From contig NZ_MSCT01000008.1 in assembly GCF_001921865.1 (NCBI RefSeq), positions 1 through 64,000 of the forward strand: 64,000 bases of DNA. Reading direction: 5' to 3'. Both the position numbers and the translations under genes were made by a program. Origin of the DNA: Pseudomonas chlororaphis. GTDB lineage: Bacteria > Pseudomonadota > Gammaproteobacteria > Pseudomonadales > Pseudomonadaceae. Shown here in pieces: positions 18,697 through 30,557 of the stretch; position 1 is the first letter of the stretch; every line of letters begins with the position of its first letter. Under the pieces are notes generated by a model. It was not told the DNA's origin, searched no databases, and saw nothing but the letters and a program-made list of their open reading frames with translations.

Positions 18697-21600
18697 ATGG
18701 CTAAGTTAATCGGCGTCGTCAGTAAAGTGATCGGTCAGGTGGTGGCAGTCGCGGCGGATGGCAGCCGACGCGCCCTGGTAGAAGGCGATCGTCTGTTTGC
18801 AGGGGATCAACTGGTGACCGGCGCCGAGGGCGCGGTGGCCGTGCATCTGCAGAACGGCCAGGAACTGACTCTGGGGCGCGACAGCAGCCTGCAAATGTCT
18901 GCGCAACTGCTGGCGGACCAGGCCCCTCATGTGCAGGCACCGGAAGCCGTGACCCCCAGCGAGGCGCAACTGACTGACGTCGAGCAGTTGCAGAAAGCTA
19001 TCGTCGCCGGTGCCGACCCGACGCAAACCGGCGAAGCTACCGCGGCCGGCCCGGGTGGTACGGGCGGTACCGCGGGCGCCCTGGGCGGCGGGCACAGTTT
19101 TGTCTTGCTCGAAGAGGTGGCGGGCCGGGTCGAACCGGTCATCGGCTTCCCCACTGCGGGCTTCAATGGCATCCCCGAGTTCGTGCCTGAGCGCATTGCC
19201 GCCGTACCGCCAAGCGATGAACCTGCCGTTGCGCCGCCGCCGAACAATCAAGTGACCCTGAGCGGCCTGTCGGTAGAAGGCGGCGAACTGACCCTCAGCG
19301 AAGCCAACCTGCCCCTGGGCTCGGCGAGCGATCCGGCGGCGCTGGTACAGAGCGGCACCTTCAGTGTTGCGGCGCCCGACGGGTTGCTCAACCTCAGCGT
19401 GGGCGGTATCGCCGTGGTCAGCGGCGGGGTGGCCGCGGGTTTCCCGCAGTCGATCACCACCGGTTTGGGCAACACCCTGACCATCACCGGCTTCAACGCT
19501 GCCACGGGCGTGGTCAGCTACAGCTACACCCTGGTCGGCAACGAAGCCCATTCGGCCGCCGACGGGGCCAACACCCTCAGCGAACATTTCACCGTGGTGG
19601 CCAGCGACAGCAATGGCGACTCGGCGAGCAACTCGCTGGATATCAACATCACCGACGATGTGCCCCGGGCGGTCGACGACAGCAACGCCGGCATCGCCTC
19701 CGAGAGTCAGCTGAGCCTGACCGGCAATGTGCTGACGAATGACGTGCAGGGCGCCGATCGTGTCGCCAGCGGGCCCGTCGGCGGCGGTACTTTCAATGGC
19801 ACCTACGGCACCCTGGTGCTGGCGGCGGACGGCACTTATACCTATACGGTGCATACCAGCGATCCGGCGTTCCTCGCGCTCAAGGGCGGCGGCAACGGCA
19901 CCGAGACCTTCAGCTACACCATTACCGACTCCGACGGCGACAGCAGCACCGCCAACCTGGTGCTGCAGGTGCACAACAACGACGACCCGGTGGTGATCCA
20001 GGGCCTGAATCTCGAAGGTGCGGAAATCACAGTCTACGAGAAGAACCTGGCGGACGGCAGCAGCCCGGATGCGGGCGCGCTGACCCAGAGCGGGACCTTC
20101 AATGTAGCGGCGCTCGATGGCCTGCAAACCCTGACCGTGGGCGGCATCACCCTGGTCAGCGGCGGAGTGGCCGCGGGCTTTCCGCAATCGGTCACGACCG
20201 GCCTGGGCAATACCCTGACCATCACCGGCTACGACGCCGGCACGGGCGTGGTCAGCTACAGCTACACCCTGACCGACAATGAGGCGCACCCCACCGCCAA
20301 TGGCGCCAACAGCCTGGGCGAAAGCTTCACGGTGGTCGCCACTGACGTCGACGGCAGTACGGCCAGCGGTTCGCTGGATTTCAATGTGGTCGACGACGTG
20401 CCGACGGCGGTCAACGACAGCAACGCCGGCATCGCCTCCGAGAGCCAGCTGAGCCTGACCGGCAATGTGCTGACTAACGATGTGCAGGGCGCCGACCGAG
20501 TGCCCAGCGGTCCGATCACCGCCGGTACTTTCAATGGCACCTACGGCACCCTGGTACTGGCCGTGGACGGTAGCTACACCTATACGGTGCATACCAGCGA
20601 TCCGGCATTCCTCGCGCTCAAGGGCGGCGGTAGCGCTACCGAAACCTTTACCTACACCCTGACCGATGCCGATGGCGACCCCAGTACCGCCAACCTGGTG
20701 CTGCAGGTGCACAACAACGACGACCCGGTGATGATCCAGGGCCTGAACCTCGAAGGCGGCGAAGCCACGGTCTACGAGAAAAATCTGTCAGACGGCAGTA
20801 GTCCGGATGCGGGTGCCTTGACTCAAAGCGGCACCTTTACCGTGACCGCGCTGGACGGTGTACAGACCCTGACCGTGGGCGGGATCAATGTGGTGACCGG
20901 CGGGGTGGCCGCGGGCTTCCCGCAATCGGCGACGACCGCCCTGGGCAATACCCTGACCATCACCGGTTTCAACGCTGCCACGGGTGTTGTCAGCTACAGC
21001 TACACCCTGACCGACAATGAGGCGCACCCCACCGCCAACGGTGCCAACAGCCTGAGCGAGCATTTCGCGGTGGTGGCGACCGATGTCGATGGCAGCACGG
21101 CGAATGCCTCGCTGGATATCAATGTGGTCGACGACCTGCCCAGCGCAGTGAACGACAGCAACGCCGGCATCGCCTCGGAAAGCCAATTGACCTTGACCGG
21201 CAATGTGTTGACCAACGATGTGCAGGGGCGGACCGCGTACCGACGGGGCCTGTCACACCGGGCACTTTCACCGGTACCTACGGCACTTTGGTTCTCGCGG
21301 CAGATGGCTCGTATACCTATACGCTCAACACCTCGGACGCCGACTTCAAAGCGCTGCACGGCAATGGCAATGGCACTGAAACCTTTGCCTACACCATCAC
21401 GGACTCGGATGGTGACCCCAGCACCGCGAACCTGGTGCTGAATATCCATAACAACGACGACCCGGTACCCTCAATGGGCTGAATGTCAAGGTGGAGAGCT
21501 GACGGTCTACGAGAAGAACCTGTCAGACGGCAGCAGTCCGGACGCGGGCGCTTGACTCAAAGCGGCACCTTCACCGTGACTGCGCTGGACGGTGTCCAGA

Positions 21601-24600
21601 CTCTGACCGTGGGCGGCATCAACGTAGTCAGTGGCGGTGTGGCCGCGGGCTTCCCGCAATCGGTGACCACGGGCTTGGGTAATACCCTGACTATTACCGG
21701 CTACAACGCTTCTACCGGGGTGATCAGCTACAGCTACACCTTGGTGGATAACGACGCTCACCCAACCGCCAACGGCGCCAATAGCTTGAGCGAACACTTC
21801 ACGGTGGTGGCCACCGATACCGATGGCAGCACCGCTAACGGCTCGCTGGACGTCAACGTGGTGGACGACCTGCCAACGGCCGTCAACGACACCAACGGTA
21901 CGGCTTCTGAAAGCCAGCTAACCCTCACCGGCAATGTGCTGACCAACGACGTGCAGGGGCCGACCGAGTACCGACGGGTCCAGTTACACCGGGCACCTTC
22001 ACGGGCACCTACGGAACCCTGGTCCTGGCAGCCGACGGTACTTACACCTACACCCTCAACACCTCGGATGCCGACTTCAAGGCGCTGCACGGCAATGGCA
22101 ACGGCACGGAGACTTTCGCCTACACCATCACGGACTCTGACGGTGACCCCAGCACCGCCAACCTGGTATTGAGTATCCATAACAACGACGACTCTGTGAC
22201 CCTCAACGGCCTGGACGTCAACGGCGGTGAGCTGACGGTCTATGAGAAGAACCTCAGCGACGGCTCCAGCCCCAACACCCTCGCACTGACCCAAAGTGGC
22301 ACCTTTACCGTCACCGCCCTGGATGGCCTGCAAACCCTGACGGTGGGCGGGATCAATGTGGTGGCGGGCGGGGTGGCCGCGGGCTTCCCGCAATCGGTAA
22401 CGACCGCCTTGGGCAATACCTTGACCATCACCGGTTTCAACGCTGCCACGGGTGTCGTCAGCTACAGCTACACCCTGACCGACAACGAAGCCCATCCAAC
22501 CGCCAACGGCGCCAACAGCCTGAGCGAACACTTCACGGTGGTCGCCACCGATACCGATGGCAGCACCGCCAACGGTTCGCTGGACGTCAACGTGGTGGAC
22601 GACCTGCCAACGGCCGTCAATGACACCAACGGTACTGCTTCGGAAAGCCAGCTAACCCTGACTGGCAATGTGCTGACCAACGACGTGCAGGGCGCGGACC
22701 GCGTACCGACGGGGCCTGTCACACCGGGCACTTTCACCGGCACCTATGGCACTTTGGTTCTCGCGGCGGACGGTTCTTACACCTACACCCTCAACACCTC
22801 GGACGCCGACTTCAAGGCACTGCACGGCAATGGCAATGGCACTGAAACCTTTGCCTACACCATCACCGACTCCGATGGTGACCCCAGCACCGCCAACCTG
22901 GTGCTGAATATCCACAACAACGACGACCCGGTAACCCTCAATGGGCTCGACGTCAACGGTGGCGAACTGACGGTCTACGAGAAGAACCTCAGCGACGGTT
23001 CCAGCCCTAATACTCCCGCCCTCACCCAAAGTGGCACTTTTACCGTCACGGCCCTGGATGGCCTGCAAACCCTGACGGTGGGCGGGATCAATGTGGTGAC
23101 CGGCGGGGTGGCCGCAGGCTTCCCGCAATCGGTCACGACCGGCCTGGGCAATACCCTGACCATCACTGGCTATAACGCCACTACCGGCGTGGTCAGCTAT
23201 AGCTACACCCTGACCGACAACGAAGCCCACCCCACCGCCAACGGCGCCAACAGCCTGAGCGAGCACTTCAATGTGGTCGCCACCGATACCGATGGCAGCA
23301 CCGCCAACGGCTCGCTGGATGTGAACGTGGTCGACGACCTGCCGACAGCGGTCAACGACACCAATGGCACCGCTTCGGAGAGCCAGCTGACCCTCACCGG
23401 AAATGTGCTGACCAACGACGTACAAGGTGCGGACCGTGTCCCAACGGGTCCAGTGACACCGGGCACCTTCACGGGCACCTATGGCACCCTGGTCTTGGCA
23501 GCCAACGGCACCTACACCTACACCCTCAACACCGCGGACGCCGACTTCAAGGCGCTGCACGGCAATGGCAACGGTACCGAGACGTTCGCCTACACCATCA
23601 CGGACTCTGACGGCGACACCAGCACGGCCAACCTGGTGCTGAATATCCACAACAACGACGACCCGGTGACCCTCAACGGTCTCAACGTCAACGGCGGCGA
23701 GCTGACGGTCTACGAGAAGAACCTCAGCGACGGCTCCAGCCCCAATGCCCCGGCGCTGACCCAGAGCGGCACCTTTACCGTGACCGCGCTGGACGGCGTC
23801 CAGACCCTGAGCGTGGGCGGGATCAATGTGGTGACCGGCGGGGTAGCCGCGGGTTTCCCGCAGTCGGCGACCACGGCACTGGGCAACACCCTGACCATTA
23901 CCGGCTATAACGCGACCACTGGCGTGGTCAGCTACAGCTACACCCTGACCGACAATGAAAACCATCCGACGGGGCTGGGGGCCAATAGCATCGCCGAGCA
24001 CTTCACTGTGGTCGCCACCGATACCGACGGCAGCACGGCTTCGGCAGTGCTGGACGTGAACATCGTCGACGACCTGCCGACAGCCGCCCCGGACGTGGCC
24101 TCGGCGGTCGAAGGGGCGACGGTCAATGTCAGTGTCCTGGGCAACGACGTGACCGGCGCCGATGGCGCGGCGGCTGGCGGTGCGGTAGTCGGCGTGCGCG
24201 CCGGCAGCAACACCGCGACCTCGGCCATCGGCGGGCTGGGCAGCACCATCGCGGGGACCTACGGCACCCTGACCCTGGATGCCGCCGGCAACGCGGTGTA
24301 CCACAGCAACCCGAACAGCATCAGCCCGCCAGGGGCCACCGATGTGTTCACCTACACCATCCGCGACGGTGACGGCGACGAAAGCACCACCACCCTGACC
24401 ATCAATGTCACCGACAGCGGCCTCAAGGCGGTGCTCGACCAGGACGTCACGGTCTACGAGAAAGCCCTCGACCTGAGCAAGGACGGCCAGGACCTGGCGG
24501 CCGGCACGGTGATCGGCAGCGACCCGGGTAATACCGGCGAAACCGCGACCGGCACCCTGGTCGGCTCGGTCACCGGCGGCAGCGGCGCGATCACCTACAC

Positions 24601-27334
24601 CCTGGTCGGCAGTGCCACCGGCACTTACGGGCAGATCCTGCTCAACCCCGATGGCACCTACACCTACACCCTGACCTCGGCGCCGAAAACCCTGCCCAAT
24701 GCCAACGACGGCCCCAACGTGCTGAGCGAAAGCTTCACCTACAAGGCCACCGATGCGCTGGGCAATACCACCACCAGCACCATCCAGGTCAATATCGTCG
24801 ACGACGTGCCCAAGGCCGTGGCCAGCGAACGTTCGGTCACCGCGGTGGAGGTGGATTCCAACCTGCTGCTGATCCTCGACGTCTCGGGCAGCATGAACGA
24901 CCCTTCCGGGGTACCCGGGCTCTCGCGCATCCAGCTGGCCAAGCAGGCAATCAACGACCTGTTGAACAAGTACGACGACATGGGCGATGTGAAGGTGCAG
25001 ATCGTCACCTTCAGCACCAACTCGTCGCAGTTGACCTCCGCTTGGGTCGACATCGCCACGGCCAAGAGCATCGTCAACGGTATCAGCGCCACAGGGGGGA
25101 CCAACTACGACTCGGCGCTGGGGACGGCGCAGAGCGCCTTCACCTCATCCGGCAAGCTGACCGGGGCGCAGAACGTGTCCTACTTCTTCTCCGATGGGGT
25201 ACCGACGTTCTCCAACACCAACAACCCGAACAACCCGGGCGATCAAGTGAACCCCGAATACGGCGACGGTATCGACGCCACCGAGGAGGCCGCGTGGAAA
25301 GCCTTCCTCGATGCCAATGGCATCAAGTCCTATGCCATTGGCCTGGGGACGGGGGTGAGCAATCAGTACCTCGATCCCGTGGCGTATGACGGCGCGACCC
25401 ATACCAATACCAACGCCGTGGTGGTCACCGACCTGAATCAGCTCAACTCGGTGCTGGCCGGTACGGTACAGGGCGCCCCGGTCACCGGGACGTTGCTCGG
25501 CACCGGCGGTTCGTTCGGCGCCGATGGCGGTTTCATCAAGACCATCGTGGTCGACGGCACGACCTACACCTACGACCCCAAAGGCAACAGCAACCAGGGG
25601 GCGCTGACCTTCAGCGGCGGAGTCAACCATGGCACCTTCAACACCGTGGACAACAGCGTCAGCATCGCCACCAACAACAGCGGCACGCTGGTGATCAACC
25701 TCGATACCGGCGACTTCACCTACACCTCGCAGAAAGCCACGGCCGTGGTGCTCACTGAAAACATCGGCTTCACCGTCAGTGACAACGACGGCGACCTGGC
25801 CAGCTCCAGCCTGGTGATCAAGGTCAACCCGAACGCGCCGCCGGTGGCGGTGGCCGACAATGTCATCACCAACGTGCTGTCGGGCACCGTGGTCGTGCCC
25901 GGCGAGCTGCTGCTGGCCAACGACACCGATGCCAACGGCAACGCGCTGAACGCCACGCCGACCACCTTCAACACCGGGTGGGTGGCCAAGGGCGCGGACT
26001 TCACGGCCGCGACCCAGCAGACCCTCGGGTTTGCGGGGACGGGCAACAATGCCGCCAACCAGGCGCTCACCGTCGCCCGCTCCTCGTTCATGGCCAATAC
26101 CGCGGCCATGACGGCGATGCTGGTGGTCAGTGGCTACCTGGGGGCGGTGACCAATGCCAACGCCAACGACGAGGACCGCATCACCGTCAGCCTGAAACAG
26201 GGCGAAACCCTCAACCTGGATCACAACCTGGCGGCCGGCCATATCACCATGGAGTACTCGTTCAACGGCGGGGCCTTCACCCCGATTGCCGACGGCGGCA
26301 CCTTCACCGCGGCAGCGGACGGCAACTACCAGATTCATCTGGTGAACGTCGCCAATACCTCCGGCGGCAGCACGGCGGCGGAAAGCTATCAACTGACGAT
26401 GACGGTCAATTACGCCGGCGCCAGCAACATCACCCCGGACTACCACGGTACCTACACCGCCAACGATGACCATGGCGGCAGCAGCAGCGCCAACGTGACC
26501 ATCAGCTATCAGGACGGCCATACCCTGACAGGCACCTCGGGGGACGATGTATTGGTGGCCGGTACCGGCGACAACATCCTCAATGGCGGCGACGGCAACG
26601 ACGTGCTCACCGCCGGCAGCGGCAACAACACCCTGCACGGCGGCAATGGCAACGACCTGTTGTTCAGCGGGCCGGGCAACGACCTGCTCGACGGCGGGCC
26701 GGGCAACGACACCGCCAGCTACGCCCATGCCACCGCCGGGGTCACGGTCAACCTTGGCCTGCTGGTGGCGCAGAACACGGTCGGAGCGGGTACCGATACC
26801 CTGACCGGCATCGAAAACCTGATGGGCTCGAACTTCAACGACACCCTGACCGGCGACGGCAACAACAACGTGATCAACGGCGGGCTGGGCAACGATGTGC
26901 TCAATGGCGGCGGCGGTGACGACATCCTGATCGGCGGCCAGGGCAACAATACCCTGACCGGCGGCTCGGGCGCCGACACCTTCCAGTGGCTGGCCGGCAA
27001 CAGCGGGCACGACGTGGTCACCGACTTCACGCCGGGCACCGACAAGCTCGACCTGTCCCAGCTGTTGCAGGGCGAGAACGGGACGGCGGCCTCGCTGGAC
27101 GATTACCTGCACTTCAAGGTCACCGGTTCCGGCGCGTCCCTGGTCACGACCATCGATGTCAGCGCGATGGCGGGGGCCACGCCGAACCAGAGCATCGACC
27201 TGGCCGGTGTCAACCTGGCCAGCCACTACGGCGTGACCCCGGGAGCCGGGGGCGTGGTCGCCGGGGGCGCGGATACCGCGACCATCATCAACGGCATGCT
27301 CAACGACCATTCGTTGAAGGTCGACACCGTCTGA
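18697..27334 (+). CDS. lapA: Giant RTX biofilm adhesin LapA (reading frame broken by five 1-bp deletions)
   Basis: A cell-surface adhesin of about 2,880 aa once frames are joined. ATG at 18697 has GGAGG 8 bases upstream. The N-terminal retention module (MAKLIGVVSKVIGQVVAVAA...) carries TAAG at residues 115-118 (19039-19050), the LapG cleavage motif. Then come seven T1SS-143-type repeats of 735-744 bp starting at 19291, one divergent copy at 24449, a von Willebrand A domain with MIDAS motif DVSGSMN (24878), RTX nonapeptides such as GGDGNDVL (about 26,530-26,970) and a C-terminal secretion signal. Frame 1 runs to about 21,230, then frame changes occur near 21,230, 21,468, 21,495, 21,553 and 21,958; frame 2 continues to the TGA at 27332. 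Export is by LapEBC encoded divergently. Confidence 0.9.
19291..24448 (+). repeat. Seven tandem T1SS-143-type repeats in lapA
   Basis: The codons around TVYEKNL (or TLSEANL) recur at 19291, 20029, 20767, 21502, 22235, 22970, 23705 and 24449. Intervals are 738, 738, 735, 733, 735, 735 and 744 bp. The 735 between 20767 and 21502 is 738 minus three deletions, and the 733 is 735 minus two. Units four to seven are close to identical in long stretches. Confidence 0.92.
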
Positions 27335-27345
27335 GGCGCGGGGCC

Positions 27346-27373
27346 GGCGCCAGCCTCTGTCGAGTCTGGCGCC
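27346..27373. terminator. Hairpin between convergent lapA and lapD
   Basis: GGCGCCAG (27346-27353) and CTGGCGCC (27366-27373) form a perfect 8-bp stem with a 12-nt loop, in the 57 bp between the two stop codons. No T-tract on either side, so its role as terminator is uncertain. Confidence 0.4.
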
Positions 27374-27391
27374 ATGCCCAGGCCTGGCTGG

Positions 27392-29332
27392 CTACATGGG
27401 TTGCGGCGGGCCGATCAGCCGGCCCATGACGCCGAACAACCCCAGGGCCCTGAGGTTTTCCAGTTCGCCGCGGGTTTCGACCTGTTCGGCGATCAACGGC
27501 AGGTCGATGCTGTGGGTGGCGCGAAACATCGCCTCGATGAACAGTTGCTTGTCGCTTTGCCGGTCGATGTCGCGGATGTAGCTGCCGTCGACTTTCAGGT
27601 AGGCCAGGCCCAGGTGGGCGAGGTTGCCGATCTGGCTGAAGTGGCCGCCAAAGTGCTGCAGGCCGATGCGGTAGCCGCTGCCCCGCAGGCACTGGCTCAA
27701 CCGCTGCAACTCGCTGGCCGAGGGCAACTGGCGCTCGTCGATCTCCAGGGTCAACAGGCTGGCCAACTCGGGCAGGGCCTTGAGTTGGGCGAGAATCTGC
27801 TGCAAGGCCGCGGGGTCGCGCAGGGTGCTGCCGGACAGGCTCAACGCCAGTGGCCAGGCATGCTCGAGCAGATAGTCTAGGGTGTGTTCGAGCATCGCCA
27901 GGTCAAAGCGCGCCGACCAGCCGAGGCGCTCGACCCACGGCAAGAAATGCCCGGCGGCGATGGCTTCGCCCTGCGGATCGAGCACTCGTGCCAGGACCTT
28001 GTGATGCAGCACCTCGCTGGTGTCGGCGCATTGCACCACCGGCTGGAAATACAGCTTCAGCTTGCCGTGGCTCAGGGCATCGTCGAGCCAGGTCCGCCAG
28101 TCATGCGGCGCTTGGCGGGGGCCGGCGGCGACGGCCTGCAACAGCGCCCAGGGACGTTCGGGGTGCAACTGGGCGTGGGCCAGCGCCTGGTGCAGGCGCA
28201 GCCAGACCTGCGCGAGCTGCTCTCCAGGCCGATAAGCGACGATGCCCAGGTGCGCCACCGGGGTGCAGTCGCTGGCGCCGGTCAGGCGCAGGTTCTCCAG
28301 GGTGGCGCTGATCTCCATGGCCAGGCGCTCGGCGCCGTGGCTGTCCAGGCCTGGGGTGAGCAGGCTGAATTCGCCGCCGCGATTGCGCGCCGCCAGCCAG
28401 TGGCGCCGTTCGGCCTGGGTGCTGATGCGCTTGAGCAGCTCGCCGATGCTCCTGATCAGGCCATCGGCGCGCTGGCCGCCCAGGCGCTGGTTCAGGCCGC
28501 CCAGGTCATTGACCCGCAGCATCAGCAGGTAGCCGTCGGCGCTCTGCTCGTCGAGCAGCAACTGATCGCCCAGCTGTTCGTCCAGCAAGCGCCGGTTGCC
28601 CAGGCCCGTCATGCTGTCCTGATAGGACTCGGCCCGCAGTTTCTCGCTACGCGCGGCTTCTTCGGCGAACAGGCCTTCGAGTTTTTCCACCATCTGGTTC
28701 ATGGCCAGGACCACCCGCTTGAGTTCGGGGGTACGCGGCACGTTCGACAGGCAGAGAAGCTCGCGGCGACTGATGGCCCTGGCCTGCTCGACCATGGCGT
28801 CCAGCGGCCGCAACTGGCGTCGTAGCAGCCAGCCGCCGAGCACGGCGCTGAGCAGCCCGCAGACCAGCAGCCAGACCAGGCTGCCCAGGCTGCTGTCCCA
28901 GAGCCTGGCCAGGGCGAACTGCGGATTGCTCAAGACTTCCACCCGCGCCGCCTGCTCCCAGCCGTGCATCACCAACGCGTCGCCGCCTTGCGCAGGCAGG
29001 TTCACCAGCCTGACGAACCACCCTGGCACAGCCTCGACGCTGGCCGCCGCCGAGCGCTCCAGCAGAACGCCCTGGTCCTCGAGGTTCACCACCTTGATGC
29101 TGGTGTAGTAGCCGCTGTCGAAGATCGAGCTGACCATCAGTTGCATCATCGCCGGGTCATCGACCTGGCTGGTCAGGGACAGGCCCAGGGCCGTGGCCGC
29201 GTCCTGGGCATGGGAGCGCAGCTGGCCGAGCATTTGCTCGCGGGAGCTTTCCAGGCTGACAAAAAAGCTGCCGCTGAAAGCCACCAGCAGGAACAGGCAG
29301 ATGGCGAGAAACAGCTGCTTGAGTAGCGACAT
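27392..29332 (-). CDS. lapD: c-di-GMP receptor LapD (degenerate GGDEF-EAL)
   Basis: An inner-membrane receptor that holds LapG when c-di-GMP is bound, protecting LapA from cleavage. The 646-aa protein has TM1 (about 5-25), a periplasmic PAS-like domain with the GW motif (VMHGWEQ) expected to contact LapG, TM2 (about 150-172), a HAMP linker, a degenerate GGDEF (RGGEF, about 318-322) and a degenerate EAL (KVLAR in place of E-A-L, IGLQHFGGH in place of the DDFG loop). Both enzymatic sites are lost, as in characterised LapD. It starts 18 bases after lapG and converges on lapA. Confidence 0.94.
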   Translation of the reverse strand: MSLLKQLFLAICLFLLVAFSGSFFVSLESSREQMLGQLRSHAQDAATALGLSLTSQVDDPAMMQLMVSSIFDSGYYTSIKVVNLEDQGVLLERSAAASVEAVPGWFVRLVNLPAQGGDALVMHGWEQAARVEVLSNPQFALARLWDSSLGSLVWLLVCGLLSAVLGGWLLRRQLRPLDAMVEQARAISRRELLCLSNVPRTPELKRVVLAMNQMVEKLEGLFAEEAARSEKLRAESYQDSMTGLGNRRLLDEQLGDQLLLDEQSADGYLLMLRVNDLGGLNQRLGGQRADGLIRSIGELLKRISTQAERRHWLAARNRGGEFSLLTPGLDSHGAERLAMEISATLENLRLTGASDCTPVAHLGIVAYRPGEQLAQVWLRLHQALAHAQLHPERPWALLQAVAAGPRQAPHDWRTWLDDALSHGKLKLYFQPVVQCADTSEVLHHKVLARVLDPQGEAIAAGHFLPWVERLGWSARFDLAMLEHTLDYLLEHAWPLALSLSGSTLRDPAALQQILAQLKALPELASLLTLEIDERQLPSASELQRLSQCLRGSGYRIGLQHFGGHFSQIGNLAHLGLAYLKVDGSYIRDIDRQSDKQLFIEAMFRATHSIDLPLIAEQVETRGELENLRALGLFGVMGRLIGPPQPM

Positions 29333-29350
29333 GCGGTCAACCTCGTCGGA

Positions 29351-30058
29351 TCAGCCATTGCCCACGGTGAAGCCTTCGGCCCGCATCTTTTTCAGCACAT
29401 CCTGCCAGCGCGACAGTTTTTTCGGATCGATGCTGCGTTTGTCGCCGGGCGTACCCGGCAGGTACAGCCCTTCGGCATTGAAGGCGTAGACCGGGTTCGG
29501 GTCCTGGCGTTGTGCGGCGGAGCGGATGTCGTTGCTGAGGTTGTCCAGTACCAGCGGCCCGGCGCCGGGGCTGGGGTAATAGGCCAGGACCATGTGAGGC
29601 TGGTTGCCGCGCCGGGATTTGACGTAGGTCAGGCGCAGCTTGTCGCTGGAGATCCCCAGGCTGCGCAGGCTGAAATACTTGGCCAGGGCGTAGTCTTCGC
29701 AATCGCCGGCGCCCTTGAGCAGGGCCTCGATTGGCGTGGCCCAATAGTCGCTCTGCTGCCAGGTGAACAGGTCGTCCTCGAAGCTCAGTTGCCGGTTGAA
29801 GAAGCGGTTGATGGCATTGAGCTGTTCGTCCTCCGGTCGTCCGGCTTCATCGCGCAGCAGTTGGTTCCAGGCGTCCAGGCGTACGCGGGCGGGCCCCGGG
29901 ATCTGATGGCGTTGTTCGAAGGTGTCCAGGACAGAGATGAATTCCCAGTTCGCCCGGACGTTGCCCGGGTCGGTCCATAAACAGACCAGCAACAGCATCC
30001 AGCCGGCCAGCCGAAGCCGGAGCAGGGTCCAGTCGGGGCGACGCGAACGGGTGGGCAT
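29351..30058 (-). CDS. lapG: Periplasmic cysteine protease LapG
   Basis: A calcium-dependent BTLCP-family protease that cuts the LapA N-terminus and frees the adhesin when LapD is not bound to c-di-GMP. The 235-aa protein has an N-terminal signal/anchor (LAGWMLLLVCLW, about 18-28) and the catalytic triad C120 (GAGDCEDYALAK), H155 (QPHMVL) and D172 (LVLDNL); D119, E121 and D122 lie around the known calcium site. It is the first gene of lapG-lapD. Its target motif TAAG is present in the adhesin encoded next to it. Confidence 0.94.
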   Translation of the reverse strand: MPTRSRRPDWTLLRLRLAGWMLLLVCLWTDPGNVRANWEFISVLDTFEQRHQIPGPARVRLDAWNQLLRDEAGRPEDEQLNAINRFFNRQLSFEDDLFTWQQSDYWATPIEALLKGAGDCEDYALAKYFSLRSLGISSDKLRLTYVKSRRGNQPHMVLAYYPSPGAGPLVLDNLSNDIRSAAQRQDPNPVYAFNAEGLYLPGTPGDKRSIDPKKLSRWQDVLKKMRAEGFTVGNG

Positions 30059-30151
30059 GGCGGGCTGCTCGAATGCCGGTTCTTGAAGTCTAGGCGGGAT
30101 TTTTCGCCGGCATGGGCAACTGGTCGGGTCGCCGGCAGGGCCAGGCCTGGC

Positions 30152-30547
30152 TCAAGGCTTGTGCAGGGTCTTCTGGCGCAAGATGTAGATTGTCACCAGC
30201 ACCGCGCTGGTCAGCATGAAGCCGCGGGCCCAGGGCAGGGGCACCAGGTAGCAGGACAGGCCGATGCTCAGCCACATCAGGCCGATGGCGTAGACCTTGC
30301 CCTTGAGCGGAATGCCGTGGCCGTCCAGGTAATCGCGGATCCACGGGCCGAGCCGCGGGTGTTCCACCAGCCACTGATAGAAACGCGGCGAACTGCGGGC
30401 AAAGCAGGCGGCGGCCAGGAGCAGGAAAGGGGTCGTGGGCAATACCGGGAGGAAGATACCGATCACCCCCAGCACTACGCTCAGCCAGCCAATGGCCAGC
30501 AGAACGTAACGCAGGATCAGGGGGCGGTTGCCTATGGGCTTGGCCAT
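30152..30547 (-). CDS. DUF454 family inner-membrane protein (YbaN-like)
   Basis: A 131-aa protein with three or four hydrophobic helices and the DUF454 pattern: LGVIGIFLPVLPTTPFLLLAAACFARSSPRFYQWL near the N-terminus and HPRLGPWIRDYLDGHGIPLKGKV in the middle. ATG at 30547 is preferred to the TTG two codons upstream. The biochemical role of the family is unknown. It follows the UPF0149 gene by 10 bp, so the two are probably one operon. Confidence 0.85.
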   Translation of the reverse strand: MAKPIGNRPLILRYVLLAIGWLSVVLGVIGIFLPVLPTTPFLLLAAACFARSSPRFYQWLVEHPRLGPWIRDYLDGHGIPLKGKVYAIGLMWLSIGLSCYLVPLPWARGFMLTSAVLVTIYILRQKTLHKP

Positions 30548-30557
30548 AGGCAACGAC

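Noticed and set aside
18706..27310. Long open frames on the minus strand of lapA (up to 721 codons)
   Set aside because: They mirror the repeats of lapA, have no ribosome-binding sites, and vary in step with it; GC-rich coding repeats often open the opposite strand.
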